Origin: Aquabacterium sp. A7-Y
GTDB lineage: Bacteria; Pseudomonadota; Gammaproteobacteria; Burkholderiales; Burkholderiaceae_C
Length of the DNA: 64,000 nucleotides
NCBI RefSeq assembly: GCF_026153205.1
Contig: NZ_JAPFBW010000005.1
Span: 124,001-188,000, forward strand
Reading direction: 5' to 3'
Each line of letters opens with the position of its first letter. Positions within the stretch are counted from its first letter, which is position 1. A model generated the notes under the pieces. That model was not told the origin of the DNA and searched no databases. It saw only the letters and a list, made by a program, of their open reading frames with translations. This document shows, in pieces, positions 19,944 through 29,879 of this stretch. Position numbers and translations under genes: made by a program.

Positions 19944-21224
19944 TTGATCGTTCTGCTGACCGGCGCGAGCGGCTTTCTCGGCGCTCGACTGACGCGCGTC
20001 CTGCTGCAGGCCGGGCACCACGTGGTCTGCGCGGTGCGCCGCCCGCCGCAAGCGGCATCCGACGGGGTGCCGGTGCGCTACGTGGCCGCCGACTTCGAGC
20101 GTGATGTCACGGTGGCCGACTGGATGCCCCGGCTGGCCGGCGTCGACGCGGTCATCAATGCCGCCGGCATCCTGCGCGAGCACGGCCGCCAGAGCTTCGC
20201 GCGCATCCATGTGCAGGGCCCGTGTGCCTTGTTCGCGGCCTGCGCCGCGGCTGGCGTCTCGCGGGTCGTCCAGATCTCGGCGCTGGGCGCCGACGAGCAC
20301 GCCGAGAGCGACTACCACCGCAGCAAGAAGGCCGCCGACGACTACCTGCTGGGCTTGCCGCTGGACTCGGTGGCGGTGGTCCAGCCCTCGCTGGTCTACG
20401 GCCCTGGCGGCACCAGCGCCCGCTTGTTCACGATGCTGGCCAGCCTGCCGGTGATCGGGCTGCCGGGGCGCGGTGCGCAACAGGTGCAGCCCATCCATGT
20501 GGACGATGCCGTCGAAGCCATCGCCGCCTTGCTGGCGCAGCCGCAGGTGTGTGGTCGCGTGCCGCTGGTGGGCCCGCACCCGGTCTCGCTGCGCGACTTC
20601 CTCGCCACGCTGCGGCAGGCGCTGGGCCTGGGCCGGCCGCGTTTCCTGCCGGTGCCCGCTGCGCTGGTCGGCCTGGCAGCACGGGTCGGGAGCCACCTGC
20701 CCGGCAGCCTGCTGGACCAGGACACCTGGCGCATGCTGCAGCGGGGCAACACCGGCGACGCGGGGCCCACGGCCGCCTTGCTGGGCCGCCCGCCGCGCGA
20801 GGTGGCGCAGTTCGTCGAGCCCGCCGCGGTGCCCGAAACCCGGCGCACGGCGCAGCTCGCCTGGCTGCTGCCGCTGGCACGCTGGAGCGTGGCGCTGGTC
20901 TGGATCGTCACCGGCATCGTCTCGCTCGGCCTGTTTCCGGTCCAGCAGAGCTACGAGCTGCTGGCGCGTGCCGGCGTGCCGGGGCCGCTGGCCCCGCTGA
21001 TGCTCTACGGCGCGGCGCTGCTGGACCTCGCCCTCGGCATCGCGACCTTGCTGATGAAGCGGCGCCGGCCGCTGTGGCGGGCCCAGATCGCCTTGATGGG
21101 CTTCTACACCGTGGTCATCACCGTGCGGCTGCCCGAGTTCTGGCTGCATCCCTACGGCCCGATCCTGAAGAACCTGCCGCTGCTCGCGCTGCTGTGGCTG
21201 CTCTACGAGATGGAGGAGCGCTGA
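19944..21224 (+). CDS. SDR-family NAD(P)-dependent protein fused to a DoxX-like membrane domain
   Basis: 426-aa two-part protein. Residues 1-290 are an extended SDR (epimerase-like): TGASGFLG nucleotide-binding loop near residue 6, then a YHRSKKAAD stretch holding the Tyr-x-x-x-Lys. Residues about 310-426 carry four TM helices of the DoxX-like type (SVALVWIVTGIVSLGLFP; LDLALGIATLLM). The start is a TTG at 19944 with GGGGGAGC ribosome site 7-13 bases upstream; no in-frame ATG occurs before the TGASG motif. The stop overlaps the DUF2269 start by one base (TGATG), so the two are coupled. Such fusions are common in proteobacteria but the substrate is not known. Confidence 0.88.
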   Translation: MIVLLTGASGFLGARLTRVLLQAGHHVVCAVRRPPQAASDGVPVRYVAADFERDVTVADWMPRLAGVDAVINAAGILREHGRQSFARIHVQGPCALFAACAAAGVSRVVQISALGADEHAESDYHRSKKAADDYLLGLPLDSVAVVQPSLVYGPGGTSARLFTMLASLPVIGLPGRGAQQVQPIHVDDAVEAIAALLAQPQVCGRVPLVGPHPVSLRDFLATLRQALGLGRPRFLPVPAALVGLAARVGSHLPGSLLDQDTWRMLQRGNTGDAGPTAALLGRPPREVAQFVEPAAVPETRRTAQLAWLLPLARWSVALVWIVTGIVSLGLFPVQQSYELLARAGVPGPLAPLMLYGAALLDLALGIATLLMKRRRPLWRAQIALMGFYTVVITVRLPEFWLHPYGPILKNLPLLALLWLLYEMEER

Positions 21225-21688
21225 TGGAATACCTCGTGGTCAAGTGGCTGCACGTGCTGTCGTCCACCTTCCTGTTCGGCACCGGGGTGGGCTCGGCCTT
21301 CTACCTGCTGTTCGCGAGCCTGGGCCGCGACGCCCGGGCGGTCGCGGTGGTCAGCGGCCTGGTGGTACGGGCCGACTGGCTGTTCACCTCCACCACCATC
21401 GTGTTCCAGCCTCTCAGCGGCTTTTACATGATGCACCTGGCCGGCATGTCCTTCGACGCCGCCTGGATCCGCTGGTCGCTCTGGCTCTACGTCATCGCGA
21501 CGGCCTGCTGGCTGCCGGTGGTGTGGCTGCAGATCGTGCTGCGCCGCATCGCGCGCGACGCGGCCGCGCGCGGCGCCCACCTGCCCGCGATGTACTTCCG
21601 CCACCTCAAGGTCTGGGTGGTGCTCGGCGTACCGGCGTTTTTCGCCTTCGTGATGATCTTCTACCTGATGGTGGCGAAGCCGGCATGA
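21224..21688 (+). CDS. DUF2269 family membrane protein
   Basis: 154-aa integral membrane protein with four TM helices (near 8-30, 45-65, 80-105 and 128-150) and the family motifs KWLHVLSSTFLFGTGVG at the N-terminus and RHLKVWVVLGVPAF near the C-terminus. GGAGGAG lies 5-11 bases before the ATG. It is translationally coupled to the SDR-DoxX gene and is often found beside it in related genomes, suggesting a joint membrane redox or quinone-linked role; this is inference. Confidence 0.88.
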   Translation: MEYLVVKWLHVLSSTFLFGTGVGSAFYLLFASLGRDARAVAVVSGLVVRADWLFTSTTIVFQPLSGFYMMHLAGMSFDAAWIRWSLWLYVIATACWLPVVWLQIVLRRIARDAAARGAHLPAMYFRHLKVWVVLGVPAFFAFVMIFYLMVAKPA

Positions 21689-21713
21689 GGACTCATGCGG
21701 AGCTCCGGTATCG

Positions 21714-22292
21714 CTAGAGCGCGGCTTCCACGACCGAGCACAGTCGGCGCATGGAACGACTGCGACGAGCTGCCTCGTCGATGTCAAAGATCGCAGTCAT
21801 TGCTGCCTGATCCAGGACCTCGTGGTAACGGCCGCCGGGCATCCGCTGGCTCAGCCAGCCCTTAGCGTTCCGCAAGGCGTCAGGATCTGCCGGAGGCTGG
21901 AGCTCCGGCGAAAGGCCGCGCTTGCCCGCGAGGGAATCGGCAGCAGCAAGGAACCAGGCTTCGTACTCGCGATTGGCGATGACCACCGAGATGGTCTTGT
22001 GCGGTGCGACCGCTGAAGCTCGCTCCCCGATCGCCCTGGCCAATTCCACCGGGCAATCATCATCAGCGTCGAGCAATATAAGGATGACGCCCGCCAATCC
22101 CGCCTTTGCAGCCGCCAACAAGACCTTGCGTTGAAACTCGTCCTGCCGCTGGATGAACTGATCCCGGTGGACACGGATGGGCACCGGGACGTCGAGGTCG
22201 TAAACGCCGTGCGACTCTGCGATACGCCGGAGCAGGATCGGTACTGCTTTGACCTCCCCGTCACCTTCGACGATCGTCACTATCGTCGTCAT
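21714..22292 (-). CDS. DUF4276 family protein (TOPRIM-like), partner of AAA ATPase
   Basis: 192-aa protein. The acidic pattern expected of a TOPRIM-like nuclease fold is visible: Glu9 in IVEGDGE, then Asp75-x-Asp77 in LLDADDDC, and the DUF4276 motif REYEAWFLA (108-116). It overlaps the AAA ATPase gene by 4 bp (ATGA), so the two are made together. AAA/TOPRIM-like pairs include anti-phage systems such as PARIS and AbiL-like modules. The sampled base composition (about 55-60% G+C) is lower than in flanking genes (about 70%), consistent with acquisition by transfer. Activity and trigger are unknown. Confidence 0.85.
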   Translation of the reverse strand: MTTIVTIVEGDGEVKAVPILLRRIAESHGVYDLDVPVPIRVHRDQFIQRQDEFQRKVLLAAAKAGLAGVILILLDADDDCPVELARAIGERASAVAPHKTISVVIANREYEAWFLAAADSLAGKRGLSPELQPPADPDALRNAKGWLSQRMPGGRYHEVLDQAAMTAIFDIDEAARRSRSMRRLCSVVEAAL

Positions 22293-23491
22293 ACGGAGAC
22301 TCCGAACAGTTTCAACTGCTGGGTCTCGGGGTCGATGAATCGATCGCTATCGGGCGAGAGCTGATTCAGCTTCAACAGTTCGCCGGCAGTGTACAAGCGA
22401 TCCCGCATGACTTTCCGCGCCCCCTCGTCGATCGGCGCAATCTGGGTGACACCACCTTCGGAAGAGACGGCCAGCAAGCTGTCCACGCCGATGTTGACAT
22501 CGTCGAGGAGATCGGGGCTGTGGCTCGTCACCAGGACTTGGCTGCGCTCCGAGGCGCGGCTCAATGCCTCGCGCACGACAGCGGCAGCTGCAGGATGCAG
22601 CGCGACCTCCGGCTCCTCGATGCCGATCAGGCTCGGCCTGCTCTGATCACCGCCCTGGAACAGAGCGACGAGAATACCGAGTGCGCGAAGCGTTCCGTCA
22701 GACATGCTGTTGGCGGCAAACCTCCACGGGTGTTTGGAGCCAGCCGTGTCTTGCCTGAACTCCACGGTCTCCATGTGGCCCACGCCTATCCGCTCCACGC
22801 CGTGCACCGATGGGACGACGAGATTCAGATATTCCTCGACCAAAGCTTTTTGCCGAGGCGCGTAACGTTCGAGAAAAGAAACGACGCTCGCGATATTTTC
22901 GCCAACCGGCTTCAAAGTCGCCCCGTCCTGCGGCTTCTGCAGGTCACGCATCACCCGCGGATTGAGGTTGTAGAAATTCATTCCCACCAGTGCATCGAAC
23001 ACGGGTCGGAATGCCGGTAAACCAGCGGCGTTCACAAGAGCCAGCCGATCCGGCGTACTGACGGGAAATACGTCTTCGCTCGTTTTCTCCGGCTTGCCCT
23101 GCGCCACGACATAGGACGGCCCCATGCCCGCCTCTCCTATGGCGCATTCCTCTCGCAGCACTTCGAATCCGCCGGCAGGCTTGGAGCCGACATTGAATGC
23201 ATAGTAGCCATGACGCCCGTCCGGCAGGTGAAAATCCAGGCGAACCCCAAAATGAGTCGGATGCCCCCCCGAACGGCGCCTCACTTCGGACAAGCCGCCG
23301 CGCAGGTGCAGGGCATTCTCCAGCGAGCCCTCCAAGGCGTCCCTGACGAAGTGAAGTGCGTCGAGCAAATTGCTCTTTCCCGATCCGTTGGGACCAACGA
23401 GGTAGGTCAGCGGCCCCAGTTCGACATCGCAGGCCGCGATACTTTTGAAGTTCTTCGCTCGTACCCGGCGTATGAAAACCGTGGAACTCAT
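22289..23491 (-). CDS. AAA family ATPase (OLD/RecF-like)
   Basis: 400-aa ABC-type/SMC-like ATPase. Walker A GPNGSGKSN (33-41), a signature-like SMSDGTLR, Walker B IGIEEPEVALHP and the H-loop TSHSPDLLD are all present, so it should hydrolyse ATP. ATG at 23491 is preferred over the GTG at 23494 since AGGAG sits 7 bases upstream. It has no own TOPRIM domain; that role seems to be supplied by the overlapping DUF4276 gene. Lower G+C than neighbours and a location between unrelated housekeeping-like operons suggest a mobile two-gene defence cassette. The region 23495-23760 between it and the chemoreceptor holds its promoter and a short palindrome. Confidence 0.88.
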   Translation of the reverse strand: MSSTVFIRRVRAKNFKSIAACDVELGPLTYLVGPNGSGKSNLLDALHFVRDALEGSLENALHLRGGLSEVRRRSGGHPTHFGVRLDFHLPDGRHGYYAFNVGSKPAGGFEVLREECAIGEAGMGPSYVVAQGKPEKTSEDVFPVSTPDRLALVNAAGLPAFRPVFDALVGMNFYNLNPRVMRDLQKPQDGATLKPVGENIASVVSFLERYAPRQKALVEEYLNLVVPSVHGVERIGVGHMETVEFRQDTAGSKHPWRFAANSMSDGTLRALGILVALFQGGDQSRPSLIGIEEPEVALHPAAAAVVREALSRASERSQVLVTSHSPDLLDDVNIGVDSLLAVSSEGGVTQIAPIDEGARKVMRDRLYTAGELLKLNQLSPDSDRFIDPETQQLKLFGVSV

Positions 23492-23713
23492 CACCGCTCC
23501 TGGAAACTCTGGTTAGCCGGCTGAGACCAACCGCCGGCGCCGCCGGCAGCGGTCCTTCACCGGGCTGAATGCGCTTCTGTCGCCACTGGCAGACCGATCG
23601 AGGAACTTCCCCGCTTACACCGAGGCGTACGGGTCACTAGTCTTGCACAACTTCCACCGGGTTCGGCCTGCAGGCGGTCCTCAAGAGTCAGCTCCTTGTC
23701 CGCCATAAGGCAA

Positions 23714-23728
23714 GCTGTCCCGGACAGC
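23714..23728. repeat. Short palindrome between AAA ATPase and chemoreceptor genes
   Basis: GCTGTCC-C-GGACAGC is a perfect 7-bp inverted repeat with a one-base centre. It is too tight for a terminator hairpin and looks more like an operator. It lies about 220 bp upstream of the AAA ATPase start and 33 bp beyond the chemoreceptor stop. No protein is assigned. Confidence 0.35.
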
Positions 23729-23760
23729 AGCGCCGGCTACGGCCACATGGACCCGAGGGC

Positions 23761-25362
23761 TCAGGCCGCTGTCCGATTGTCGGAGCGTGATTCGCCCTCG
23801 CGCAGCCGGAAGGTCGCCACCATGCCGGCCAGCTGGCCGGCCTGCTCGCGCAGGCTCTGCGCCGCGGCGGCCGACTGCTCCACCAGGGCGGCGTTCTGCT
23901 GCGTCATCTGCTCCAGCTGGCCGACCGACTGGTTGATCTCCCCCAGGCCGCCGGACTGCTCGCTCGAGGCGGTGGTGATCTCGCCGATGATGTCGGCCAC
24001 ACGCTGCACGCTGGCGACGATCTCGGTCATGGTCTCGCCTGCGTCCTGCACCTGGCGGGCGCCCGCCTCGACCTTGTCGACCGAGCTGCCGATCAGCGCC
24101 TTGATCTCGCGCGCCGCGTCGGCCGAACGCTGGGCCAGCGAACGCACCTCGCCGGCCACCACCGCGAAGCCACGGCCCTGCTCGCCGGCGCGCGCCGCCT
24201 CGACGGCCGCGTTGAGCGCCAGGATGTTGGTCTGGAAGGCGATGGCATCGATCACCGCGATGATGTCGCCGATCTTGCGGGAGCTGGCGTTGATCTCGTC
24301 CATGGTGCTCACCACCCGTCCGACGGCGTCGCCACCGCGCATCGCGACCGCCGAAGCCGAGACGGCCAGCTGGTTGGCTTGCGAAGCCGCCTCGGCGTTC
24401 TGGCGCACCGTGCCGGTGAGCTGATCCATCGAGGAGGCGGTGCGCTGCAGGCTGACAGCCGCCATCTCGGTGCGCTGGCTCAGGTCCTGGTTGCCGCTGG
24501 CCACCTCAGCGCTGGCGAGTTGGATGCTGTCGGCCGACTGGCGGATCTGGCCCACCAGCGTACGCAGCCGGTCCTGCATCGCCGCGACGGCGCTCAGCAG
24601 GCGTCCGATCTCGTCCTGGTCGCCGACCTCGACGCGGGTCGCCAGGTCGCCCTCGGCGATGCGCTCGGCCAGGCCGATGGCACGGTCGATGGGGCGCTTC
24701 ACGCTGCGTATGAGGCGCCAGCCGAGCAGCGCGCCGGCCAGGACGGCGAGTACCACCACCACGCCGGCGACGCCGAGCGCACGCCGCTGGCCGGCCGGCG
24801 CCTGCTGGTAGGCAGCCTGGTTGAGCCGCTGCTCCAGCACGATCAGTTCGGCCACCTTGCGCCGCCAGGTCGCCTCCAGCGGACGCACCTCCACCAGCAG
24901 GGTGCGCGAGGCCTCGGCGGTGGCGCCGTCCGCGCCCTCCTGCGCAGCGCGCAGCATCAGCGGCACGGTCTGCCGGGCCGCCTCGGCCAGCTCCTTCAGC
25001 AGCTGTTGCTCCTGCGGCCCGGCGCCGGCCGCCTTCAGGCTGTCGGCAAGGGCCTGCTCGGCCTGCCGGTAGGCAGCCTGCGAGGCCTTGATCGCCGCCA
25101 GCTCCGCGTCGATCTCCTTGATGTCGGTCAGCAGCGCCAAGGTGCGCGTCTGCAGTGCCAGCTCGTTGATGTGGTTCAGCATGCGCTGCGCCAGCGCGCT
25201 CTTAGGGTCGTTGACTTCGACGATCTGGCGCAGGCTGGCCGCCATGTTGCGGAACTCCAGCCCGTTGAGCGCCGCGACCCCGAGCAGCATCAGCACCAGG
25301 CTGGAAAAGCCGAAGGCCAGCCGTCGGGCCACGGACAGGCGGAAGAAGGACATGAGTGGCAT
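23761..25362 (-). CDS. Methyl-accepting chemotaxis protein
   Basis: 533-aa chemoreceptor. Start at ATG 25362 ([10 protein letters not shown]); an internal ATG at 25353 is possible. TM1 near 12-34, a four-helix periplasmic domain to about 195, TM2 near 200-222, HAMP, then the signalling coiled coil with the hairpin tip [20 protein letters not shown] identical to that of the receptor at 139-1698. The tail [13 protein letters not shown] is polar and lacks a CheR-docking motif. A histidine kinase gene ends 143 bp upstream in the same direction. Ligand unknown. Confidence 0.94.
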   Translation of the reverse strand: MPLMSFFRLSVARRLAFGFSSLVLMLLGVAALNGLEFRNMAASLRQIVEVNDPKSALAQRMLNHINELALQTRTLALLTDIKEIDAELAAIKASQAAYRQAEQALADSLKAAGAGPQEQQLLKELAEAARQTVPLMLRAAQEGADGATAEASRTLLVEVRPLEATWRRKVAELIVLEQRLNQAAYQQAPAGQRRALGVAGVVVVLAVLAGALLGWRLIRSVKRPIDRAIGLAERIAEGDLATRVEVGDQDEIGRLLSAVAAMQDRLRTLVGQIRQSADSIQLASAEVASGNQDLSQRTEMAAVSLQRTASSMDQLTGTVRQNAEAASQANQLAVSASAVAMRGGDAVGRVVSTMDEINASSRKIGDIIAVIDAIAFQTNILALNAAVEAARAGEQGRGFAVVAGEVRSLAQRSADAAREIKALIGSSVDKVEAGARQVQDAGETMTEIVASVQRVADIIGEITTASSEQSGGLGEINQSVGQLEQMTQQNAALVEQSAAAAQSLREQAGQLAGMVATFRLREGESRSDNRTAA

Positions 25363-25505
25363 GGCGGAAACTCGATGAGCCAGGCGACGAGGGCACCGGG
25401 AGCGCAACAAGGCATGCGGCACATATCGGTCCCGCGCGGCCGTTCTTGAGCGATTTCCTGCGGCAATGCAGCACGTCGGCGCAATTTTCCGGCCCCACCG
25501 CCGGG

Positions 25506-28019
25506 TCAATGCCGCTGTGTCGCCCCCGGCCCCTGGCGCCCGGCGGCGCGCAGCACCGCGGTGAAGGTACTGCCCTGCTCCGGCGTGCTGCGCACCTCGA
25601 TGCGCCCGCCCATCATCTCGATCAGCTTCTTCGACAGCGACAGGCCGATGCCGGTGCCCTCGATGTCGCTGTGCTCGCGGCCGAGTCGGCTGAAGGGCTT
25701 GAAGAGGTCGTCGAGCTGCTCGGGACTCATGCCGAAGCCGGTGTCGCGCACCTCGATGGCGAGGTCTTCGTCGTCGTACTGGCTGACGCCGACCTCGACA
25801 TGGCCTTGCGGCCGGTTGTACTTGATGGCGTTGCTGAGCAGGTTGACCAGCACCTGGCGCAGCCGGCCCTCGTCGGCGATGACCAGCGGCGTGGCGTCCG
25901 GCGGCGGCGGGGTCACCTGCACCGTGATCCCCGCTGTCTCGGCTTGCGAGGCCACCAGCTGCACGCTGTGTTGCAGCGAGGCCTCCAGGTCGACCGCGCG
26001 CATCTGCAGCTGGGTCTGGCCGGCCTCGATGCGGCTCAGGTCCAGCAGGTCGTTGATCATGGCCAGCAGGTGGTTGCCGGCCTGCAGGATGTAGCCGGCG
26101 TACTTGTGCTGGGTCGACCTGGGGTCCTGGGGCGGCGCGGTCGCCAGCAGCAGCTGCGAAAAGCCGATCACCGCGTTCAGCGGCGTGCGCAACTCGTGGC
26201 TCAGGTGCGAGAGGAACAAGGACTTGGCGCGGCTCGCCTCCTCGGCGGCGGCGCGGGCGCGTCGCTCGGCTTCCAGCGCGTGCACCTCGCTCATGTCGCG
26301 CAGCACCAGCGTGAGCAGGCGCACGCCGTCGGATTCGACGCGCGACACCGAGGCCTCCAGCGGGAACTCCTCGCCGCCGGAACGCAGCCCCCGCAGTTCC
26401 GGCCCCGCACCGCCCTCGTGCTGGCCGGCGGCGCTCTGCTCGAACAGCGCCACGGCCTCCTCGGGTCCGCCCCTCAGCCGCTCGGGCAGCAGCAGGTCCA
26501 CGGTGCGGCTGAGCATGCGGTCGGCGCTGATCTGGAACATCTTTTCCGCCGCGGCGTTGAACAGCACGATGCGGTGGCTGGCATCCAGCGAGATGATGGC
26601 GGCCGTCACCGAATCGACGATGGACGCCAGCTGCTGGCGGCTGGCCTGCAGCGCCAGCGCGGTCGACTTGGCATCGTGGATGTCGGCGCCGGTGCCGACA
26701 TAGCCCGCAAAGCGCCCCGGCCCCTCGAAACGCGGCGTGCCGGTGGCGACGATCCAGCGCCAGGCCCCGTCGCTGCGGCGCAAGCGGTACTCCTGCTTGA
26801 AGGTGCGCCGGCTCTGCAGGGCCTGGCGGAAGCCTTGCGCGACGCGCTCGCGGTCGAGCGGGTGCACGCTCTGCAGCCAGCCCTCGCCGGTCTCCTGCTC
26901 CATGCGGCGGCCGGTGAACTGCAGCCAGCTGCGGTTGACGTAGTTGCAGTGCCCGTCGACATCGGACATCCAGATCAGGGCCGGCGCCGCCTCGGCCATG
27001 AAACGGAAACGTTCCTCGCTTTCGCGCACGCGCTCGATCGCCTCGGCCAGCTGGGCGGTGCGCTCGACCACACGCTGCTCCAAGGTCGCCTGGCTGGCCC
27101 GCAGCGCCGCCTCCAGGCGGGCGATCCAGCGGGCACTGAGCAGCGCCACGCCGACGAACATCAGGGTCGAGGCGAGCACCATCCAGATCAGGCCCAGTTC
27201 GAAGCCCAGCCAGCCACTGCGCTGGCCGACCACCCGGAACCACCCGGTCAGCGCCGGGAACAGCAGCGCCACCGGCAGCACGGCGCGGAAAAAACGGCCC
27301 CCAGCGCTGTCCGCGGCCAGACGCTGCAGCAGGTCGGCGCGCGGCGGCTGGACCGCGATACAGGCGGTGCCGAGCATCAGCATCGCGGTGGCCGAAGGCA
27401 GCGACACGCTGCCGAAGTCGGACCACACGCTGCCCTGCCAGTCGGTCTCGTAGAGCAGGCCGATCGACGCCACGTAGCCGACCCCGATGCCCAGCAGCGC
27501 GCCGCCCAGCGCCACGTGGCACAGCAGCGAGCGGCGGCGGCCGCGGCAGGCGTGAGTGGCAGCCAGGCTCACGGCCAGCGCAAGGATCGTGAAGGCCCCG
27601 AGCAGCGGCATGCGCAGCAGGGGCTCGGGTCGTGCGCCGTCGCCGGGCGTCGGGTTCCAGGGCGCGAACCCGAGATCGAGGTCCAGCCCCGACGCATGAG
27701 GCAGCAAGGTGAGACCCGCCACCAGCATGGCGAGCCCGGCCAGCCAGGGCACGTGGCGGGGCGACCGGCCCGGCGCGGCGGTGGCGAGCCCGAACAAGGC
27801 GACCGCCAGCAGGCCCAGGCCGATCGCGGCGCCGGGCCGCATCGAGACCAGGCCCTGCGGTGCCGCGTCGGCAGGAGGCCAACCGACGCTGCGGACGATC
27901 AAGGCGGCCAGACAAAGCAAGGCCGTCGCGGCACTGCAGACGCGCGCATAAGCACGCCAGCGCCGCGGGTGAGAAACAGCCGGCGCGGCATGCGCGCCAA
28001 GGGACTTGGATGGTTCCAT
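25506..28019 (-). CDS. Membrane PAS/PAC sensor histidine kinase
   Basis: 837-aa kinase. The N-terminal 310 residues are an integral sensor of about eight TM helices; after a short coiled coil come two PAS domains (about 335-450 and 460-580, the first with RSWLQFTGR and a [16 protein letters not shown]), HisKA with His608 ([10 protein letters not shown]), and HATPase with [16 protein letters not shown] and [10 protein letters not shown]. No receiver domain is present, so the partner regulator is encoded elsewhere. Start at 28019 has no clear ribosome site. About 150 bp of non-coding sequence separates it from the MFS gene upstream. Confidence 0.93.
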   Translation of the reverse strand: MEPSKSLGAHAAPAVSHPRRWRAYARVCSAATALLCLAALIVRSVGWPPADAAPQGLVSMRPGAAIGLGLLAVALFGLATAAPGRSPRHVPWLAGLAMLVAGLTLLPHASGLDLDLGFAPWNPTPGDGARPEPLLRMPLLGAFTILALAVSLAATHACRGRRRSLLCHVALGGALLGIGVGYVASIGLLYETDWQGSVWSDFGSVSLPSATAMLMLGTACIAVQPPRADLLQRLAADSAGGRFFRAVLPVALLFPALTGWFRVVGQRSGWLGFELGLIWMVLASTLMFVGVALLSARWIARLEAALRASQATLEQRVVERTAQLAEAIERVRESEERFRFMAEAAPALIWMSDVDGHCNYVNRSWLQFTGRRMEQETGEGWLQSVHPLDRERVAQGFRQALQSRRTFKQEYRLRRSDGAWRWIVATGTPRFEGPGRFAGYVGTGADIHDAKSTALALQASRQQLASIVDSVTAAIISLDASHRIVLFNAAAEKMFQISADRMLSRTVDLLLPERLRGGPEEAVALFEQSAAGQHEGGAGPELRGLRSGGEEFPLEASVSRVESDGVRLLTLVLRDMSEVHALEAERRARAAAEEASRAKSLFLSHLSHELRTPLNAVIGFSQLLLATAPPQDPRSTQHKYAGYILQAGNHLLAMINDLLDLSRIEAGQTQLQMRAVDLEASLQHSVQLVASQAETAGITVQVTPPPPDATPLVIADEGRLRQVLVNLLSNAIKYNRPQGHVEVGVSQYDDEDLAIEVRDTGFGMSPEQLDDLFKPFSRLGREHSDIEGTGIGLSLSKKLIEMMGGRIEVRSTPEQGSTFTAVLRAAGRQGPGATQRH

Positions 28020-28169
28020 CTCAACTGACTGCCAAATTCCGGCAGGTCACCGACCACCCATCTTGACCTGCTTGACGTAGCCAGTCTATGCGGCTTTCTC
28101 AGTGGGCTCGATTGTGCTGTCAGGCCGCCTTGCAAGGGGGCGGTGGTCCCGACAGAAGTGCGGACAATT

Positions 28170-29411
28170 TCACGATCGGGGCACGACGGCCAGCGAGCGC
28201 ACGGTCGCTGGCCAGCGCCGCTTCAGCACCAGCCAGGCCACCAGGCCCACGCTCATCATCCCCAGCGAGGCGAGCGCGAGCGACCGGGTCGAATGCATCA
28301 CCAGCGGCGCGATCACGCCCGCCACCACGCCATTGGCCAGCGAGCCGATCACCGCCTGCAGCGAGGATGCCAGGCCGCGGCGCTCGGGGAACAGGTCCAG
28401 CACCATCAGGGTCACGACCGGCACCATCAGGGCCCAGCCGAAGCTGAAGATCGCGATCGGCAGCAGGGCCCATGACACATGGGCGGGCAGCAACAGGTTG
28501 GCGCTCACATTCAGCAGCGAGGTCGCGGCCATGATGGAGAAACCCCAGCGGATCTGGCGCCGCGGCTCGATCTTGCCGGCCAGCCGACCGCTCAGCCAGG
28601 CGCCGCCCATGATGCCGCCGATACTGAGCATGAAAAACCAGAAGAACTGGGTCGGTGCCAGCTGCAGGTGCTCACCCAGGAAGGCGGGCGCCGACAGCAC
28701 GTAGAGGAACAGGCCGTTGAAGGGCACGCCGCTGGCCAGCGCCAGCAGCAGGAAACGCGGGTTGGCGCCGAGCGCCCAGTAGCCACGCAGCAGGTTGCGG
28801 GCGTTGAAGGGCTGCCTGTGGCTGGCGTGCAGGGTCTCGGGCAGCAGGCGGAAGTTGGCGAACCAGAGCAGCGCGCCAACCCCGGTCAGGAACCAGAAGA
28901 TCGCGTGCCAGTCGACCTGCACGAACAGGAAGCCGCCGATGATGGGTGCCACGGCCGGCGCGACCCCGAAGTAGATCGTGACCTGCGCCATCACGCGCTG
29001 CGCCTCGGCAGGCGGGAACATGTCGCGGATCACCGCGCGCGAGACCACGATGCCGGCGCCCGCGGACAGGCCCTGCAGCGCGCGGAAAAACACCAGCGCC
29101 CCGATGTTGCCCGCCAGCGCGCAGCCGGCCGAGGCCAGCGTGAACACCGCCACGCCGGTCAGCACCACCGGCCGGCGGCCGAAGCTGTCGGCCAGCGCAC
29201 CGTGGAACAGGTTCATGAAGGCGAAGCCGAACAGATAGGCCGACAAGGTCTGCTGCATCTGCACCGGCGTCGCATCGAGCGAAGCGGCGATGCCGGCGAA
29301 GGCCGGCAGGTAGGTGTCGATCGAGAACGGCCCCAGCATGCCCAGCGCCGCCAGCAGCACCGCCAGCGCCCAGCGCGGCGCCTGCCAGATCTTGTCTGCG
29401 TCAGGGTTCAT
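28170..29411 (-). CDS. Bcr/CflA family drug-resistance MFS transporter
   Basis: 413-aa 12-TM proton-drug antiporter of the DHA1 (Bcr/CflA) group. The family signature SIDTYLPAF in TM1, GRALADSFGRRP-type loop (HGALADSFGRRPVVL) between TM2 and TM3, and FFRALQGLSAGAG in TM4 are present. The start is the ATG at 29411 with AAGGCGA upstream; the ORF's extra 16 residues from 29459 would run into the RNase P RNA gene. Likely exports hydrophilic drugs or metabolites such as bicyclomycin or amino acids. Its promoter would lie close to, or be shared by readthrough from, rnpB. Confidence 0.92.
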   Translation of the reverse strand: MNPDADKIWQAPRWALAVLLAALGMLGPFSIDTYLPAFAGIAASLDATPVQMQQTLSAYLFGFAFMNLFHGALADSFGRRPVVLTGVAVFTLASAGCALAGNIGALVFFRALQGLSAGAGIVVSRAVIRDMFPPAEAQRVMAQVTIYFGVAPAVAPIIGGFLFVQVDWHAIFWFLTGVGALLWFANFRLLPETLHASHRQPFNARNLLRGYWALGANPRFLLLALASGVPFNGLFLYVLSAPAFLGEHLQLAPTQFFWFFMLSIGGIMGGAWLSGRLAGKIEPRRQIRWGFSIMAATSLLNVSANLLLPAHVSWALLPIAIFSFGWALMVPVVTLMVLDLFPERRGLASSLQAVIGSLANGVVAGVIAPLVMHSTRSLALASLGMMSVGLVAWLVLKRRWPATVRSLAVVPRS

Positions 29412-29452
29412 GCCGGGTCGCCTTCTTGTTGTTGGGAAAGAAATTAAAGAGT

Positions 29453-29879
29453 GAAGCAAACCGATAGGCCGGATTCTGTGCGCCGGGTCGCCCCGGCGTG
29501 ACCGCCATTCCTCTGGGCCGCCCCTCGCGGAAACGGCTCGATGCCACCTACCCGCACACTCCCCGGGCCGGATCGACGTGTGCCTATTTGGTGTTGCTGC
29601 GCGTAGAGATTGCCCGTTTCACCCGGTCCTTGGGGTTGCGCCCCAAGTCCCGCAGGGCTTGCGCCCTGCCGTCCCGGCTCGCCCAGGAAGGTCGCCCTTC
29701 CTGTTGGAACCTTTGCAGGGTCGCTTGCGCGCCCCTGCAGGACCGACCGACTCGTCTCTGTTGCTCTGATCCTCGCCTCACGGCGGACAGGTGTTACCTG
29801 CTACGCTGCCCTGTGCAGTCCGGACCTTCCTCCAGTGCACCCTTTCGGGTCTCGCACCGGCGGCGGTCTGGCTTGCTTC
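29453..29879 (-). ncRNA. rnpB: RNase P RNA (bacterial type A)
   Basis: About 427-nt catalytic RNA of RNase P that matures tRNA 5' ends. On the minus strand the ends GAAGCAAGCC and GGTTTGCTTC pair as helix P1. The conserved core near the 5' end (GGAGGAAGGTCCGGACTGCA) and the later GGTAACACCTG and GGGCAATCTC-type segments are recognisable, and the 3' part ends GAATCCGGCCTATCGG, the bacterial RNase P signature. The 5' base falls within the stop codon of the DUF3025 gene, so its promoter lies inside that gene's 3' end. The T-rich run after 29453 (CTCTTTAATTTCTTT) may help termination. Confidence 0.93.

Noticed and set aside
23557-23706. 49-codon open frame on the minus strand beginning MADKELTLEDRLQ
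   Set aside because: The first residues look protein-like, but it lacks a ribosome site, has odd later composition and no recognisable family. It may be a remnant.
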